Position numbers and translations under genes: made by a program
Part shown: positions 8,008 through 16,054 of the stretch, piece by piece
Position numbering within the stretch: the stretch's first letter is position 1
Layout: each line of letters begins with the position of its first letter
Notes under the pieces: generated by a model
Database searches by the model: none
What the model was told of the DNA's origin: nothing
The model's input: the letters and a program-made list of their open reading frames with translations, nothing else
Assembly: GCA_013824865.1 (NCBI GenBank)
Contig: PNON01000004.1
Location: 1 to 64,000, forward strand
Origin: Anaerolinea sp.
GTDB lineage: Bacteria > Chloroflexota > Anaerolineae > Anaerolineales > Anaerolineaceae
Direction: 5' to 3'
Length of the DNA: 64,000 nucleotides

Positions 8008-10388
8008 TGGATGAATTGACCCCGCGCCGCTGGTTGGATCCAACCCCGGTGGAACCCTCGCCCGGCTTGATAGCCCTTGCCGGCAGCCATCTCGCGGCAG
8101 ACCTGCTCGCCCGCCGCGGCATCACCGATCCAGCCCGGGTGCGTGCCTTCCTCTCCCCGCAGCATTACACCCCCTCGCCCTCCTCCGCCCTGCCCGGCAT
8201 GGCCGTCGCCACGGAGCGCATCCTGCGCGCTGTCCAGGCTGGCGAGGAGATCTGTGTCTGGGGTGATTTTGACGTGGACGGTCAAACCTCCACCACCATC
8301 CTGGTATCTACCCTGCGGCACCTCAATGCGAAAGTGCGCCATTACATCCCAGTGCGCGCGGTTGAATCCCATGGTGTGCACCTTTCCACGCTTCAGCCCC
8401 TGGTGGAAGAGGGTGTAAAGCTGCTGATCACCTGTGATACTGGCATCAGCGCTGTCAGCGAGACTGCCTGGGCCAAAGCCAATGGCGTGGATGTGGTCAT
8501 CACCGACCACCACGAACTGCCTGAAACCCTGCCTCCCGCGGATGCCATCCTCAATCCGCGCCTGCTGCTCGCCGATCACCCGCTTTATCCGCTTCCCGGC
8601 TGCGGGGTGGCTTACAAGCTGGCTGAGGAACTGCTCACCCGTTCCGGCGCCACGGAATACGCCGACTCCCTGCTGGACCTGGTCGCCCTGGGGCTGGTGG
8701 CGGACGCGGCTGAACTGCGCGCGGAATGCCGTTACCTGCTCCAGCGCGGATTGGCTGCCCTGCGCGAAACCCCGCGCGCCGGCATGCGCTCGCTTTTTGA
8801 AAAAGCCGGCGTGGACCCCGCCCTCATCACCGAAGAGACCATCGGCTTCGCCATCGCCCCGCGTCTCAACGCCCTCGGCCGGCTGGCTGACGCCAATCCG
8901 ATCGTGGATTTCTTCACCACCACTTCCAACAGCCAGGCTGCTATCATGGCAGACAGGCTGGAAGGCTTGAACAACCAGCGCCGCCAGTCCTGTGACCAGA
9001 TCTTTCATGCTGCTGTAGAGCAGACCGACAGCCACCCTGAGCTACTGAAGACGGCGGCCCTTGTGCTGGCTCACCCCGGGTGGGAGGCTGGCGTGATCGG
9101 CATCGTCGCCTCGCGCCTGGTGGAGCGCTTCAACCGCCCGGTCATCCTGTTCCGCGCGCCCGAAGGCGGCACCGCCCGTGGGTCCGCCCGCTCAATCCCC
9201 GGTATCAACATCACCCGTGCCATTGCCATCCAGGCGGAGATGCTGCATGGTTTTGGCGGGCATCCCATGGCTGCCGGACTCAGCCTGCCAACCGACTTGC
9301 TGGCTGATTTCCGCATGGCGATCTCATACGCTATTCAACAGCAGACCGGTGGCGCGCTGCTTGAAAATCCGCTATGCCTGGATGCCGATCTGCCGCTTTC
9401 AAAGGTGCACCTGGATACCGCCCGTCAGCTCGAACCGCTGGCCCCTTTTGGCGTCGGTAACCCCGCGCCGGTGTTCCTGAGCGCCAGCCATCGCGTTTCA
9501 AAGGTCACGCCCATCGGCGCGGAAAAGGAGCACCAGGTTGTGCGCGTGGAAGATGAGCACAAGGGCACTTATGATGTGCTGCGCTGGCATGGCGCGGACC
9601 TGCCCCTGCCCGAAGGCGCCTTCGACCTGGCTTACACTCCGCGCGCGTCCACCTACCGCGGCGAACCCCACCTGCAGTTGGAGTGGGTGGATGCCCGGCC
9701 TGCACGCGCCTCCTCGGTCAGTTTTACAGAACGCCCGACCCTGCAGGTCGAGGACCTGCGCACTGCTGATCGTCCCGCCGCTCTGGCTGCCGCCGCTGCC
9801 CTGCCGGACGTAGTGATCTGGGGCGAAGCCTGCCCCGATGGCGCGGGTCTGGATCGCACCCGCCTGCATCACGCCGCTGTGCTGGCTTTTGCTTTCATGC
9901 CGCCCGGCGCGGAGGAGATCAAAGCGGTCATGACACGCGTCAAGCCCGTCAGGGTGATGCTGCTGCCCGCCCCGCCGTCCGTGGATGACCCCGGCCGGTT
10001 GCTGCGTGATCTGCTGGCTGCCATGAATGAGCGCCGCTCAGCGGGTGAAATGCTTTCGCTCGAAATCCTGGCCGGTATGCTGGGTCAACGCGAAGCCACT
10101 GTCCGCCTGGCGCTGGAGTGCCTGCGCGCCGCTGGTAAGTTGGATTTTTCTGTAGGACCAAAAGGCTCCCTGAACTTTTCGAGGGGCAGTTCCCTGAGCC
10201 TGTCGAAGGACGGTGCCCTGAGCCTGTCGAAGGACGGTGCCCTGAGCCTGTCGAAGGACGGTGCCCTGAGCCTGTCGAAGGACATCGAGCAGCGCCTGCG
10301 CCTCGCTCTGGACGAGACCGCCGCCTTCCGCACCCACTTCGCATCCGCCCCCGTCAAGGAACTTCTCCGCGATTATTTGCATTTTTAG
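8007..10388 (+). CDS. recJ: Single-stranded-DNA-specific exonuclease RecJ with extended C-terminus
   Basis: 793 residues. DHH phosphoesterase motifs are complete: GDFDVDG (about residue 87), ITCDTG, the eponymous VITDHHE (about 160), then GLVADAAEL and APRLNALGR. The DHHA1 part shows GSARS and FGGHPMAAG (about 418), and an OB-fold segment has [13 protein letters not shown]. RecJ degrades 5' ends of single-stranded DNA in recombination and repair. The protein is about 200 residues longer than the RecJ core; the extra C-terminus holds a winged-helix-like stretch and then a tandem repeat (SLSKDGAL) from an in-frame repeated DNA element. ATG 8007 is preferred to GTG 8004 because GGAG lies 5 bases upstream. 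Its place behind three end-processing genes suggests joint action. Confidence 0.9.
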   Translation: MDELTPRRWLDPTPVEPSPGLIALAGSHLAADLLARRGITDPARVRAFLSPQHYTPSPSSALPGMAVATERILRAVQAGEEICVWGDFDVDGQTSTTILVSTLRHLNAKVRHYIPVRAVESHGVHLSTLQPLVEEGVKLLITCDTGISAVSETAWAKANGVDVVITDHHELPETLPPADAILNPRLLLADHPLYPLPGCGVAYKLAEELLTRSGATEYADSLLDLVALGLVADAAELRAECRYLLQRGLAALRETPRAGMRSLFEKAGVDPALITEETIGFAIAPRLNALGRLADANPIVDFFTTTSNSQAAIMADRLEGLNNQRRQSCDQIFHAAVEQTDSHPELLKTAALVLAHPGWEAGVIGIVASRLVERFNRPVILFRAPEGGTARGSARSIPGINITRAIAIQAEMLHGFGGHPMAAGLSLPTDLLADFRMAISYAIQQQTGGALLENPLCLDADLPLSKVHLDTARQLEPLAPFGVGNPAPVFLSASHRVSKVTPIGAEKEHQVVRVEDEHKGTYDVLRWHGADLPLPEGAFDLAYTPRASTYRGEPHLQLEWVDARPARASSVSFTERPTLQVEDLRTADRPAALAAAAALPDVVIWGEACPDGAGLDRTRLHHAAVLAFAFMPPGAEEIKAVMTRVKPVRVMLLPAPPSVDDPGRLLRDLLAAMNERRSAGEMLSLEILAGMLGQREATVRLALECLRAAGKLDFSVGPKGSLNFSRGSSLSLSKDGALSLSKDGALSLSKDGALSLSKDIEQRLRLALDETAAFRTHFASAPVKELLRDYLHF
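10168..10283 (+). repeat. 24-bp tandem repeat of a REP-like element inside recJ
   Basis: Four near-identical copies of CCCTGAGCCTGTCGAAGGAC start at 10192, 10216, 10240 and 10264, with a degenerate copy at 10168, all at a 24-bp period. Because 24 is a multiple of 3, the array stays in frame and encodes repeated SLSKDGAL. The core CTGAGCCTGTCGA also appears inverted in the gene at 15281-16054, so it is a dispersed element and not a recJ feature. Confidence 0.85.
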
Positions 10389-10486
10389 TAATTAGTAATT
10401 GGTGATTGGTTACTCGTTCCAACTCACTAATCAACTAATTAACTTATTGACCAATTGCCTATCCCCTTCTTATTCTTCCTTACCCA

Positions 10487-10620
10487 GGTCGCGAAGCACC
10501 CTTTAGGGTCGCGTAGCTCAGCTGGTCAGAGCGCACGGTTCACATCCGTGTCCCCGCAAGGGAGATGTTAAGGTCGGGGGTTCGAGCCCTCACGAAGTAC
10601 CCTTTAGGGCTCCGCGCCCA
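10487..10620 (+). pseudogene. tRNA-Val(CAC) copy interrupted by three 20-nt insertions
   Basis: Removing 10489-10508, 10551-10570 and 10590-10609 leaves 74 bases that match the intact tRNA-Val at 10684-10757 except one base (T at 10509 for G). Each insertion is exactly 20 nt. The first and third are related (18 of 20 identical, both ending ACCCTTTAGGG); the second is different and can form TCCC-CGCAA-GGGA. They interrupt the acceptor stem, the junction after the anticodon stem, and the 3' side of the T stem. The upstream flank (CTTCCTTACCCAGG) is duplicated too, with a possible promoter TTGACC-N18-TATTCT at 10447-10476. The acceptor stem has a mismatch at position 3. A non-functional duplicate is most likely; precise RNA removal of the inserts is not excluded. 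Confidence 0.75.
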
Positions 10621-10643
10621 CACGCGCTCAAAACCCATTTTCC

Positions 10644-10672
10644 TTGCATTGCATGTTTCCATCTGCTATAAT
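10644..10672 (+). promoter_or_regulatory. Strong sigma-70 promoter for tRNA-Val
   Basis: TTGCAT at 10644-10649, a 17-base spacer and a perfect TATAAT at 10667-10672, with the mature tRNA 5' end 12 bases downstream. Confidence 0.8.
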
Positions 10673-10683
10673 CTTCCTACCCA

Positions 10684-10757
<74 letters not shown>

Positions 10758-10801
10758 CTTAATATTTAATCACCTACTTACCACCCTTCAAGGAGCGAAG
10801 C

Positions 10802-11308
10802 ATGATAAAAACTAACATCGCTTCAACAACAATCCTATCTTTGATTATTTCCCTCACACTCGCAGCCTGCTTTCCGGTTGAACAACCCCAGGCCGCTCCG
10901 ATTGAACAATTGACCACCTGCCCTGCCACTGCTGAGCCAGCCATCCCTGCCCCTGAATGCGAGATGTCCGCGCAGCCAGCGCTTTACGGGTTGTGGCTGA
11001 AAGAGCAGAACAGCCAGAGCGCTCTCTTGACCTTCACCGAAAGATCCGTTTACCTGGTGGAATTTGACGGTGCGGGCGATGGCTATGTGCGCGAGACTTT
11101 CTATGAGGTGCGGGGGGTGGATTGGGTGAACGGTATCCTGTCCCTGCAGATGAAATGGGTGCGCATCAATGGCAAAATGATGGGTTTCGACGATCCGGCG
11201 AAATTAATGAAGATCTCCATCGAGGATGATGCCCTGTTTTACAATATCGATTCTGAAGAGCTGGGCGCCCCGGTTGCCGCAGAAACCGGCCCCTGGCTCA
11301 GGCAATAA
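10802..11308 (+). CDS. Lipoprotein of unknown function
   Basis: 168 residues. The signal peptide ends in the lipobox LAAC (cysteine at about residue 23), predicting export and lipid anchoring. A Pro/Ala/Thr-rich linker with two cysteines follows, then a beta-rich domain of about 110 residues (ALYGLWLKEQ, SVYLVEFDGAGDGYVRE, GILSLQMKWVRINGKMMGFD). This is reminiscent of small lipocalin- or META-like folds, but I cannot name the family. AAGGAG lies 8 bases before the ATG. The 3' end overlaps an opposing gene remnant at 11298. Confidence 0.7.
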   Translation: MIKTNIASTTILSLIISLTLAACFPVEQPQAAPIEQLTTCPATAEPAIPAPECEMSAQPALYGLWLKEQNSQSALLTFTERSVYLVEFDGAGDGYVRETFYEVRGVDWVNGILSLQMKWVRINGKMMGFDDPAKLMKISIEDDALFYNIDSEELGAPVAAETGPWLRQ

Positions 11309-11480
11309 GGGAAGGCTGCAATTCCTCATAGGCATACCCCGTCAGCTTGAACTCGTACCGTCCCATCCCTCTGGACTGCAAGCCCAACAGAGCCGGGCGG
11401 ATGTAGTCCGCGAAGCTGCTAAAGTACTCTTCCAGCGCGTTTTCTTTTAGCGCTTCATCCTCGCCCGGCAGGGACCTCTG
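11298..11480 (-). pseudogene. C-terminal remnant of a truncated gene at the island border
   Basis: On the minus strand a frame ending in TGA at 11300-11298 reads with host-like GC-rich codons. It contains KENALEEYFSSFADYIRPA and GMGRYEFKLTGYAYEELQPS, about 55 plausible residues. Upstream of about 11480 the composition changes abruptly to AT-rich DNA, and the N-terminal part of the protein is missing. The natural reading is that insertion of the AT-rich island removed the start of this gene. The family is not recognised. Confidence 0.45.
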
Positions 11481-11499
11481 ACATGCATGTTTAGATGTA

Positions 11500-13485
11500 T
11501 TAGATAATTGAAAAACCTATCTTAGCCAAATACTCGAAAGTCGGATCGTAATACTCAGCCTTTCGGGTTGGATCTTCTTCATCACCATCTGGAACAACAA
11601 TTACCATTCCTTGCCTGGCTCTAGTAAGTAAAACCCTGTAGGCGTTCTTTAGATAAGATTGTCTCTCTGGTTTACGTATGGCATTCCATCGATCTCCTAC
11701 AAAAGAACGGTGCTCCCAACCGAAAGGCGAGTACCTGAAATCTGCGTCCCATACCACACAAGTCCAATCCAATTCTAGCCCCTGCACTTGAAATTCAGTT
11801 GCAACATCCTCCAGATAGTAAGATGATCTTGTATCTTCTTTTCCATCTAAGAACCAATGAATTGGATCAATTTCTGGCCGCACATCAATAGCATGTGGTT
11901 TCAACCTATATGCTTGGGATGAAACAACAATCCCGTAGCGTTCTGACCCTCTTGCTTTGTCTTTTAACCATTTTTTTGCAGTATTAATATCTCTAGTAAT
12001 GACAATCGGAAATTTTAGTGAAATATCTTGTAAGGTTATCTTCGCTTCCTTGTTTTCTAAATCCAGTAATTGCTTTACAAGCAATGATACTTTTTCGCTT
12101 CGGAAGGATCGCATTGAAACTGATAAGTGCAATTCATCCTTGGTAATAACTTTCGAATAATTTTGTATTTGTTTTAAGACCTTCCCCGCACCATATTCGC
12201 TATCAGTTAGACGGGATGAAATATATATATGCCAATCCTGATATGTTCTATTGAGAGATTCAATCCACTCGCTGATACCAGCCTCGCCGGTATTTATCTC
12301 TTGACCTCCCCCAACTAAGCACACAACCACTGCCCAATCACTGTGTCTATCCAAACATGAAATTAGAAATTCGGGTTCCGATTGATTAAAGTTTGGTCGT
12401 CCCTTTTTCCTTTGCATGAAATTTGCTGTTTGTTGTAGATTCCATGCTCGTTGGGCTTCATCAAATAAAGCTACATGCTCTAACGGTGCTCCCATATCCA
12501 TTAGGTATTCGTCACGGAAATGGTGTACATTCTGAATAAATAGCTTTACATCACGCCGTGCTTCTCCTAATTTTGTCTTCATCCCTTTTTCTTTATTAAA
12601 ACGGACCTTATCCCTTGCCAATGCCTCGCGAAGGATATCCACCAATGGACCATTCCCTGATAGGAAGACACTATATAGGTCGTTGTCTTTATCAATATGA
12701 TTTGTGGCTATATTCAACCCGACAAGTGTTTTCCCTGCACCGGGCACACCTGTAACAAAGCAAATTGATTTTTGTTTTCTCTCACGGGAATTCTGAATGA
12801 TTTCTGCAATAGCATCAGAAGTCTCGCTTAAGTTAATCGCACTCGCATCACTCCGAGAGATTTCCTTTACAGAGTGGCCGTTATATAAAGCCATTGCCGC
12901 TTCGATTATCGTTGGGGTTGGACTATATCTTCCTTGTTCCCATTGCATTGGATCAATCTTATCGTCCTTAAAGACATTTAAAATTGCGTTTATTAATATT
13001 AGTAACGTTGATGTATTGCATTTGGATGGTTGGAGAAGTCTATCTTCACCATTAGAAAATTGAATCCTGCAATCAACTTCATCGGCATGTGTTGCCACTA
13101 AGATAGGGGCAATAATTCTGTGGTGTGATGTTTCGTGGAAGTTCAATAAATCCAACGCATAATCTACCACCTGATCGATAGACGATGAGAGATACTCCCT
13201 TCCTCCCACTTTGAATTCGATAACAAAAATTACCGAACCTAACAATAAAACGACATCTATTCTTTTCCCCATCCGCGGGATGGCATATTCAAAATAAATC
13301 GAGCCATTTTGCCCTATGAGGAGGCTTTGAAGGATGGTTATTTCCTCAAGCCAGGCATCCCGTTGGGTTTGCTCCAGAGGAAAAGCATTAGCGGTTGCCA
13401 GTTCACCAAGAACTGCCTGCGGAGAGGCTTCAAGGAAATTAGCTATTGTATTAGAGTAATAGTCTCGTTTCATAGAAAGTGACAT
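11500..13485 (-). CDS. DUF2075 (Schlafen-type) helicase with N-terminal PD-(D/E)XK nuclease domain
   Basis: 661 residues. The N-terminal 120 residues include [19 protein letters not shown] (about 75-93), the D...E-x-K arrangement of restriction-like nucleases. The helicase part has Walker [15 protein letters not shown] (about 245), Walker [12 protein letters not shown] (about 338), a late [10 protein letters not shown] motif (about 568) and [12 protein letters not shown] (about 627), all characteristic of DUF2075/COG3410 proteins. Nuclease-DUF2075 fusions occur in defence islands, so a role against foreign DNA or RNA is plausible but unproven. The gene is far more AT-rich than its surroundings. 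It lies 48 bases behind the DUF2726 gene on the same strand, probably as one transcript. Start alternatives are 13485 and 13473; neither has a strong ribosome site. Confidence 0.8.
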   Translation of the reverse strand: MSLSMKRDYYSNTIANFLEASPQAVLGELATANAFPLEQTQRDAWLEEITILQSLLIGQNGSIYFEYAIPRMGKRIDVVLLLGSVIFVIEFKVGGREYLSSSIDQVVDYALDLLNFHETSHHRIIAPILVATHADEVDCRIQFSNGEDRLLQPSKCNTSTLLILINAILNVFKDDKIDPMQWEQGRYSPTPTIIEAAMALYNGHSVKEISRSDASAINLSETSDAIAEIIQNSRERKQKSICFVTGVPGAGKTLVGLNIATNHIDKDNDLYSVFLSGNGPLVDILREALARDKVRFNKEKGMKTKLGEARRDVKLFIQNVHHFRDEYLMDMGAPLEHVALFDEAQRAWNLQQTANFMQRKKGRPNFNQSEPEFLISCLDRHSDWAVVVCLVGGGQEINTGEAGISEWIESLNRTYQDWHIYISSRLTDSEYGAGKVLKQIQNYSKVITKDELHLSVSMRSFRSEKVSLLVKQLLDLENKEAKITLQDISLKFPIVITRDINTAKKWLKDKARGSERYGIVVSSQAYRLKPHAIDVRPEIDPIHWFLDGKEDTRSSYYLEDVATEFQVQGLELDWTCVVWDADFRYSPFGWEHRSFVGDRWNAIRKPERQSYLKNAYRVLLTRARQGMVIVVPDGDEEDPTRKAEYYDPTFEYLAKIGFSII

Positions 13486-13532
13486 TCATAAAGTGTATCT
13501 ATTATCTCAGCTTAGATAGATTTATATTGGTG

Positions 13533-14234
13533 TTAATCTAATACCGGTTGGATAAACTGACATTTAGGATAATTTACACAACCAAGAAACTTCTTACCTT
13601 TATTTACTCCTTGTGATGCAACCCTTAATACCAGCGTTCCCCCACATTTTGGGCAGGTATCAACTTTTTTTTGATTGACCTGAGCGATTTGTCCATTGGG
13701 AAGGGTTTTTTTCATCGGTGGGGGATTTGAGTTTTGCAAAGCTCTTTTAATAATCTCACTAAGTTCTTGGGTATTGTATTCTAGTTGAACTGGTATATGA
13801 ATGAGGGGTAAGCCTGATGCTTTGAACACTCTGTCGACAAATTCATCCCGCTCCTTCCTGTCAGCGCGATTATGGGACTGGTCATCCAGCTCTATAGCGA
13901 ACCTTGGATGCGTTGTCAAGGGATCACAAATCAAGAAATCAACTCTTTTCTGGCGAATTCGCCCGAATGCTCCGTAGTTATCCCTTGGATGGTCAACAAA
14001 AAATACCTCGGCTAACGAAACCTTTGGAAAAATGACCAGTGATTCTTTCATCATAGCTTTTAGTACCTGATAGAAAGAATGTTCAGTTTTCGTTAAAAAA
14101 TCATCGCGCAGGTGGAATACTGATATATCTAAAGCTGAGATTTCAGATTCTGAAGAAGTAGCAACTGTATTGGATTTGTCCTTTGGAAAAAATGGGGCAA
14201 AAATAATAGATAAGCAACCGCTATTCTTTTTCAT
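13533..14234 (-). CDS. DUF2726 nuclease-like protein with topoisomerase-type zinc finger
   Basis: 233 residues. The central part (FLTKTEHSFYQVL ... RVDFLICDPL ... RFAIELDDQSHN ... LPLIHIPV) is the DUF2726 signature, a restriction-endonuclease-like fold related to Vsr and DUF559 proteins; D in VDFLI and E-L-D-D would be the metal-site residues. The C-terminal 40 residues carry a C4 zinc ribbon (CPKCGG ... LGCVNYPKC) as in topoisomerase I tails, likely for DNA binding. The start at 14234 is chosen for its GGAGAG ribosome site; the frame extends 18 codons upstream without support. It heads a two-gene AT-rich operon with the DUF2075 protein and has its own promoter at 14316-14288. Confidence 0.75.
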   Translation of the reverse strand: MKKNSGCLSIIFAPFFPKDKSNTVATSSESEISALDISVFHLRDDFLTKTEHSFYQVLKAMMKESLVIFPKVSLAEVFFVDHPRDNYGAFGRIRQKRVDFLICDPLTTHPRFAIELDDQSHNRADRKERDEFVDRVFKASGLPLIHIPVQLEYNTQELSEIIKRALQNSNPPPMKKTLPNGQIAQVNQKKVDTCPKCGGTLVLRVASQGVNKGKKFLGCVNYPKCQFIQPVLD

Positions 14235-14287
14235 GCTGTCTCTCCGTTGAATTCCTGCTAAATGACATGTGATACACACCAGTAACA

Positions 14288-14316
14288 ATTATGGTATTGA
14301 TTTATGGATATTGCAA
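14288..14316 (-). promoter_or_regulatory. Promoter of the DUF2726-DUF2075 operon
   Basis: On the minus strand, TTGCAA (14316-14311), a 17-base spacer and CATAAT (14293-14288). Transcription would start near 14281, leaving a leader of about 45 bases before the DUF2726 ATG at 14234. Confidence 0.55.
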
Positions 14317-14718
14317 ATGGATATCAGGTAACTCGGCTGAAAATTATATCAACCTCACTGCTCAAATCATTTATCTGAAAGTCGATCACTCATGGTACTT
14401 AATTATTTGATTTTATACTCCTCCACTCCTACCTGTAACATATCACATCTTGACGATGGCCATTCCCTTCATACAATGGAATTAGTTGGAACATATAATC
14501 TAAAGAGGAAAAAAGGTTGCGTAATCGAATTTCAGGCACTCAAATTACATAACATTACATTACAAAAACAAGAGAATAGTGAATAGAGATTATAAATTAG
14601 TAGTTTAGAATCAGGATTTCGGTGACAAAATAAGGGGAGAGCAGGCATTGGGTAATAATATAGAAAATGCTTGCCAGCAACAAGAACAGGCTTACTTCAC
14701 TATATCTGCGCCTTTTGC
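14317..14718. other. AT-rich intergenic stretch without a supported gene
   Basis: No reading frame here has a ribosome site, domain or coding-like composition; the 64-codon frame at 14392-14586 looks incidental. The stretch is part of the AT-rich island and ends at the duplicated gene-end fragment that starts at about 14719. Confidence 0.5.
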
Positions 14719-14793
14719 GTTAAACCCCTACTGCAGCGCAAACACCAGCACCACCCCGCCTTTATACTCCATGCCTGCATCCGTGCGGCAGTT
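14719..14793. repeat. Duplicated 3' end of the gene at 15281-16054
   Basis: About 75 bases here closely match 15272-15347, including an identical run AACACCAGCACCACCCCGCC and its continuation through TTTATACTCCATGCC. The second copy is the last codons of the minus-strand gene 15281-16054. The two copies flank the DUF559 nuclease gene as direct repeats about 550 bp apart. This looks like a target duplication or recombination footprint from the arrival of that gene. Confidence 0.75.
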
Positions 14794-14794
14794 G

Positions 14795-14843
14795 CCCCCC
14801 ATTGTCCCCCCAAATGTTCACATTTGGGGGGATTAAAGGGGGG
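14795..14843. repeat. Nested palindrome upstream of the DUF559 gene
   Basis: CCCCCCAAATG, loop TTCA, CATTTGGGGGG (14806-14831) is a perfect 11-bp stem. It is flanked by a second CCCCCC (14795-14800) and GGGGGG (14838-14843) pair, giving a two-tier hairpin. It lies immediately upstream of the -10 box of the DUF559 gene. Such C-run/G-run palindromes look like a mobile REP-type element and may also act on transcription. Confidence 0.7.
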
Positions 14844-14862
14844 GATGCGCTAAAATTACCTT

Positions 14863-15219
14863 ATGCCAGCCATCCGATCAAACCAAAAAACCAAAAAGCT
14901 TGCCATTGCACTCCGCCATACCCCCACTCCAGCGGAGGTAAAGCTTTGGTATTACTTGCGGTCAAACCAACATAATGGACACAGCTTTCGCCGGCAACAT
15001 GCCATTGGCTTATACATTACTGATTTTTGTTGCATCAAGCAGAAATTGATCATCGAACTGGACGGGGGGCAGCATGTTGAACAGGTGGAATATGACAGGC
15101 ACCGAACAGAGTACCTTATATCTCGTGGATATCGGGTTGTGCGTTTTTGGAATGATGATGTGATGAAGAATATAAATTCAGTGCTGGAAAGTATTAATGA
15201 GGCATTGAAACAAAAATAA
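14863..15219 (+). CDS. DUF559 (Vsr-like) endonuclease-domain protein
   Basis: 118 residues, a full-length stand-alone DUF559 protein. Signature elements are RHTPTPAEVKLWYYLR (about 20-35), FRRQHAIGLYITDFCC, LIIELDGGQH (about 66-75), a D..R..YL..RGYRVVRFWN stretch and the C-terminal helix. The fold is that of very-short-patch-repair and restriction nucleases; the Asp of YITDFC and the Glu-Asp of IELDGGQH are the expected active-site residues. The substrate is unknown. The start is directly preceded by a -10 box (TAAAAT at 14851-14856, 6-base gap), so the mRNA should be leaderless. It sits between direct repeats and behind a large palindrome, suggesting mobility. Confidence 0.85.
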   Translation: MPAIRSNQKTKKLAIALRHTPTPAEVKLWYYLRSNQHNGHSFRRQHAIGLYITDFCCIKQKLIIELDGGQHVEQVEYDRHRTEYLISRGYRVVRFWNDDVMKNINSVLESINEALKQK

Positions 15220-15280
15220 ATCCTCAATCATCTTTTTTTATCAATCCTTTGCGTTCTCCGCGCTCTCTGCGGTTAAAACC

Positions 15281-16054
15281 CTACTTCAACCCAAACACCA
15301 GCACCACCCCGCCTTTATACTCCATGCCGGCGTCGGTGCGGCAGTTGGGCGCGGAAATATTCGTGGCGGTCTGGCCGCCACTGGCCATGCGCAGGTTGTA
15401 AAGCACCCCCGGCTCCATTCGAAAATCCGCGTACCCCGGGTTCACCCGCGGCTTCAAGCCGGTGAAGAAGGTCTCTTCCCCGCCTTCCCACGAGATGGTG
15501 ATGCCAGCGCCTGGCAGGGGTTTACCGGCCGCGTCCAGCACGGTGACTTGCAGCAGTTGGGCATGCTCCACGTCGCAATCTGTGTTTTCGCGAGTCTTGA
15601 TCACGAAAGACTGGGGGGCGGGTGCCGGCGCGGGTGCCGAGCTTGTCGAGGTATTGACAGGCTCAGTGGCCGGTGTCGAGGTAACGACAGGCTCAGTGAC
15701 CGGTGTCGAGGTATTAGCAGTCGAACCCAGCGCGGCTGCCAGCAGAGCCAGGCTGCGGGATTCGTCCGCCGGCCTCCCCTGCGCGATGGATTGCTGAGCC
15801 TGAGCCGCCAGCGCGGAACGCATATCTGCATCCTCCAGCAGCGCCAGCCGGGCCTGCGCCCGCCCCAGGTCGCCGCGGGCTGTGTAAGCCTTCGCGATCA
15901 GCGCGCGGTAGATGTCCTTATCCGCCGCGCTTAACATGGCCGGCGAAATATTGCGCATCTCCACCGGGCTGAGCGCCAGCGAAACCAGCAGCCCCAGCCC
16001 CAGGCCGAGCACCAGCGCTGTCAACACAAAAAGGTTGCTGCCATCACGTCTCAT
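15281..16054 (-). CDS. Membrane-anchored protein with repeat-derived Thr/Pro linker
   Basis: 257 residues. One N-terminal membrane helix (NLFVLTALVLGLGLGLLVSLAL) anchors the protein. An alanine-rich helical part of about 80 residues resembles tetratricopeptide helices (DIYRALIAKAYTARGDLGRA). Then comes a low-complexity linker of TSTPVTEPV-type repeats encoded by a dispersed DNA repeat. The C-terminal 100 residues form a beta-rich domain (VTVLDAAGKPLPGAGITISWEG), like Ig or carboxypeptidase-regulatory folds. It overlaps the upstream gene by 4 bases (ATGA), so the two are translationally coupled and probably form one complex. Its 3' end is duplicated at 14719-14793. Function unknown. Confidence 0.65.
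   Translation of the reverse strand: MRRDGSNLFVLTALVLGLGLGLLVSLALSPVEMRNISPAMLSAADKDIYRALIAKAYTARGDLGRAQARLALLEDADMRSALAAQAQQSIAQGRPADESRSLALLAAALGSTANTSTPVTEPVVTSTPATEPVNTSTSSAPAPAPAPQSFVIKTRENTDCDVEHAQLLQVTVLDAAGKPLPGAGITISWEGGEETFFTGLKPRVNPGYADFRMEPGVLYNLRMASGGQTATNISAPNCRTDAGMEYKGGVVLVFGLK
15621..15720 (-). repeat. REP-like CTGAGCCTGTC repeats inside a coding region
   Basis: On the minus strand a 30-base unit with ACCTCGACACCGG followed by CACTGAGCCTGTC occurs twice, then a partial ACCTCGACAAGCTCGG copy. The core is the same CTGAGCCTGTCGA as in the recJ array, read in another frame to give TSTPVTEPV repeats. Confidence 0.7.

Noticed and set aside
7890-9035. Long minus-strand open frame of 381 codons opposite recJ
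   Set aside because: It is a shadow of the GC-rich recJ frame: no ribosome site, no recognisable domain and His/Gln/Gly-rich composition typical of antisense frames.
10168-10283. Regular direct repeats that could suggest a CRISPR array
   Set aside because: The 24-bp units are contiguous without spacers, lie in frame inside recJ and match a dispersed repeat; no cas genes are present. The Cas4-like nuclease at 7153 belongs to a helicase operon.
10551-10570. Second insert of the interrupted tRNA as a long variable arm
   Set aside because: It could form a 4-bp hairpin like a class II variable arm, but the other two inserts break the acceptor and T stems and tRNA-Val is class I, so a functional class II tRNA is unlikely.
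14392-14836. Short plus-strand frames in the AT-rich gap before the DUF559 gene
   Set aside because: No ribosome sites or domains; one of them is only the duplicated gene-end fragment and hairpin read as codons.
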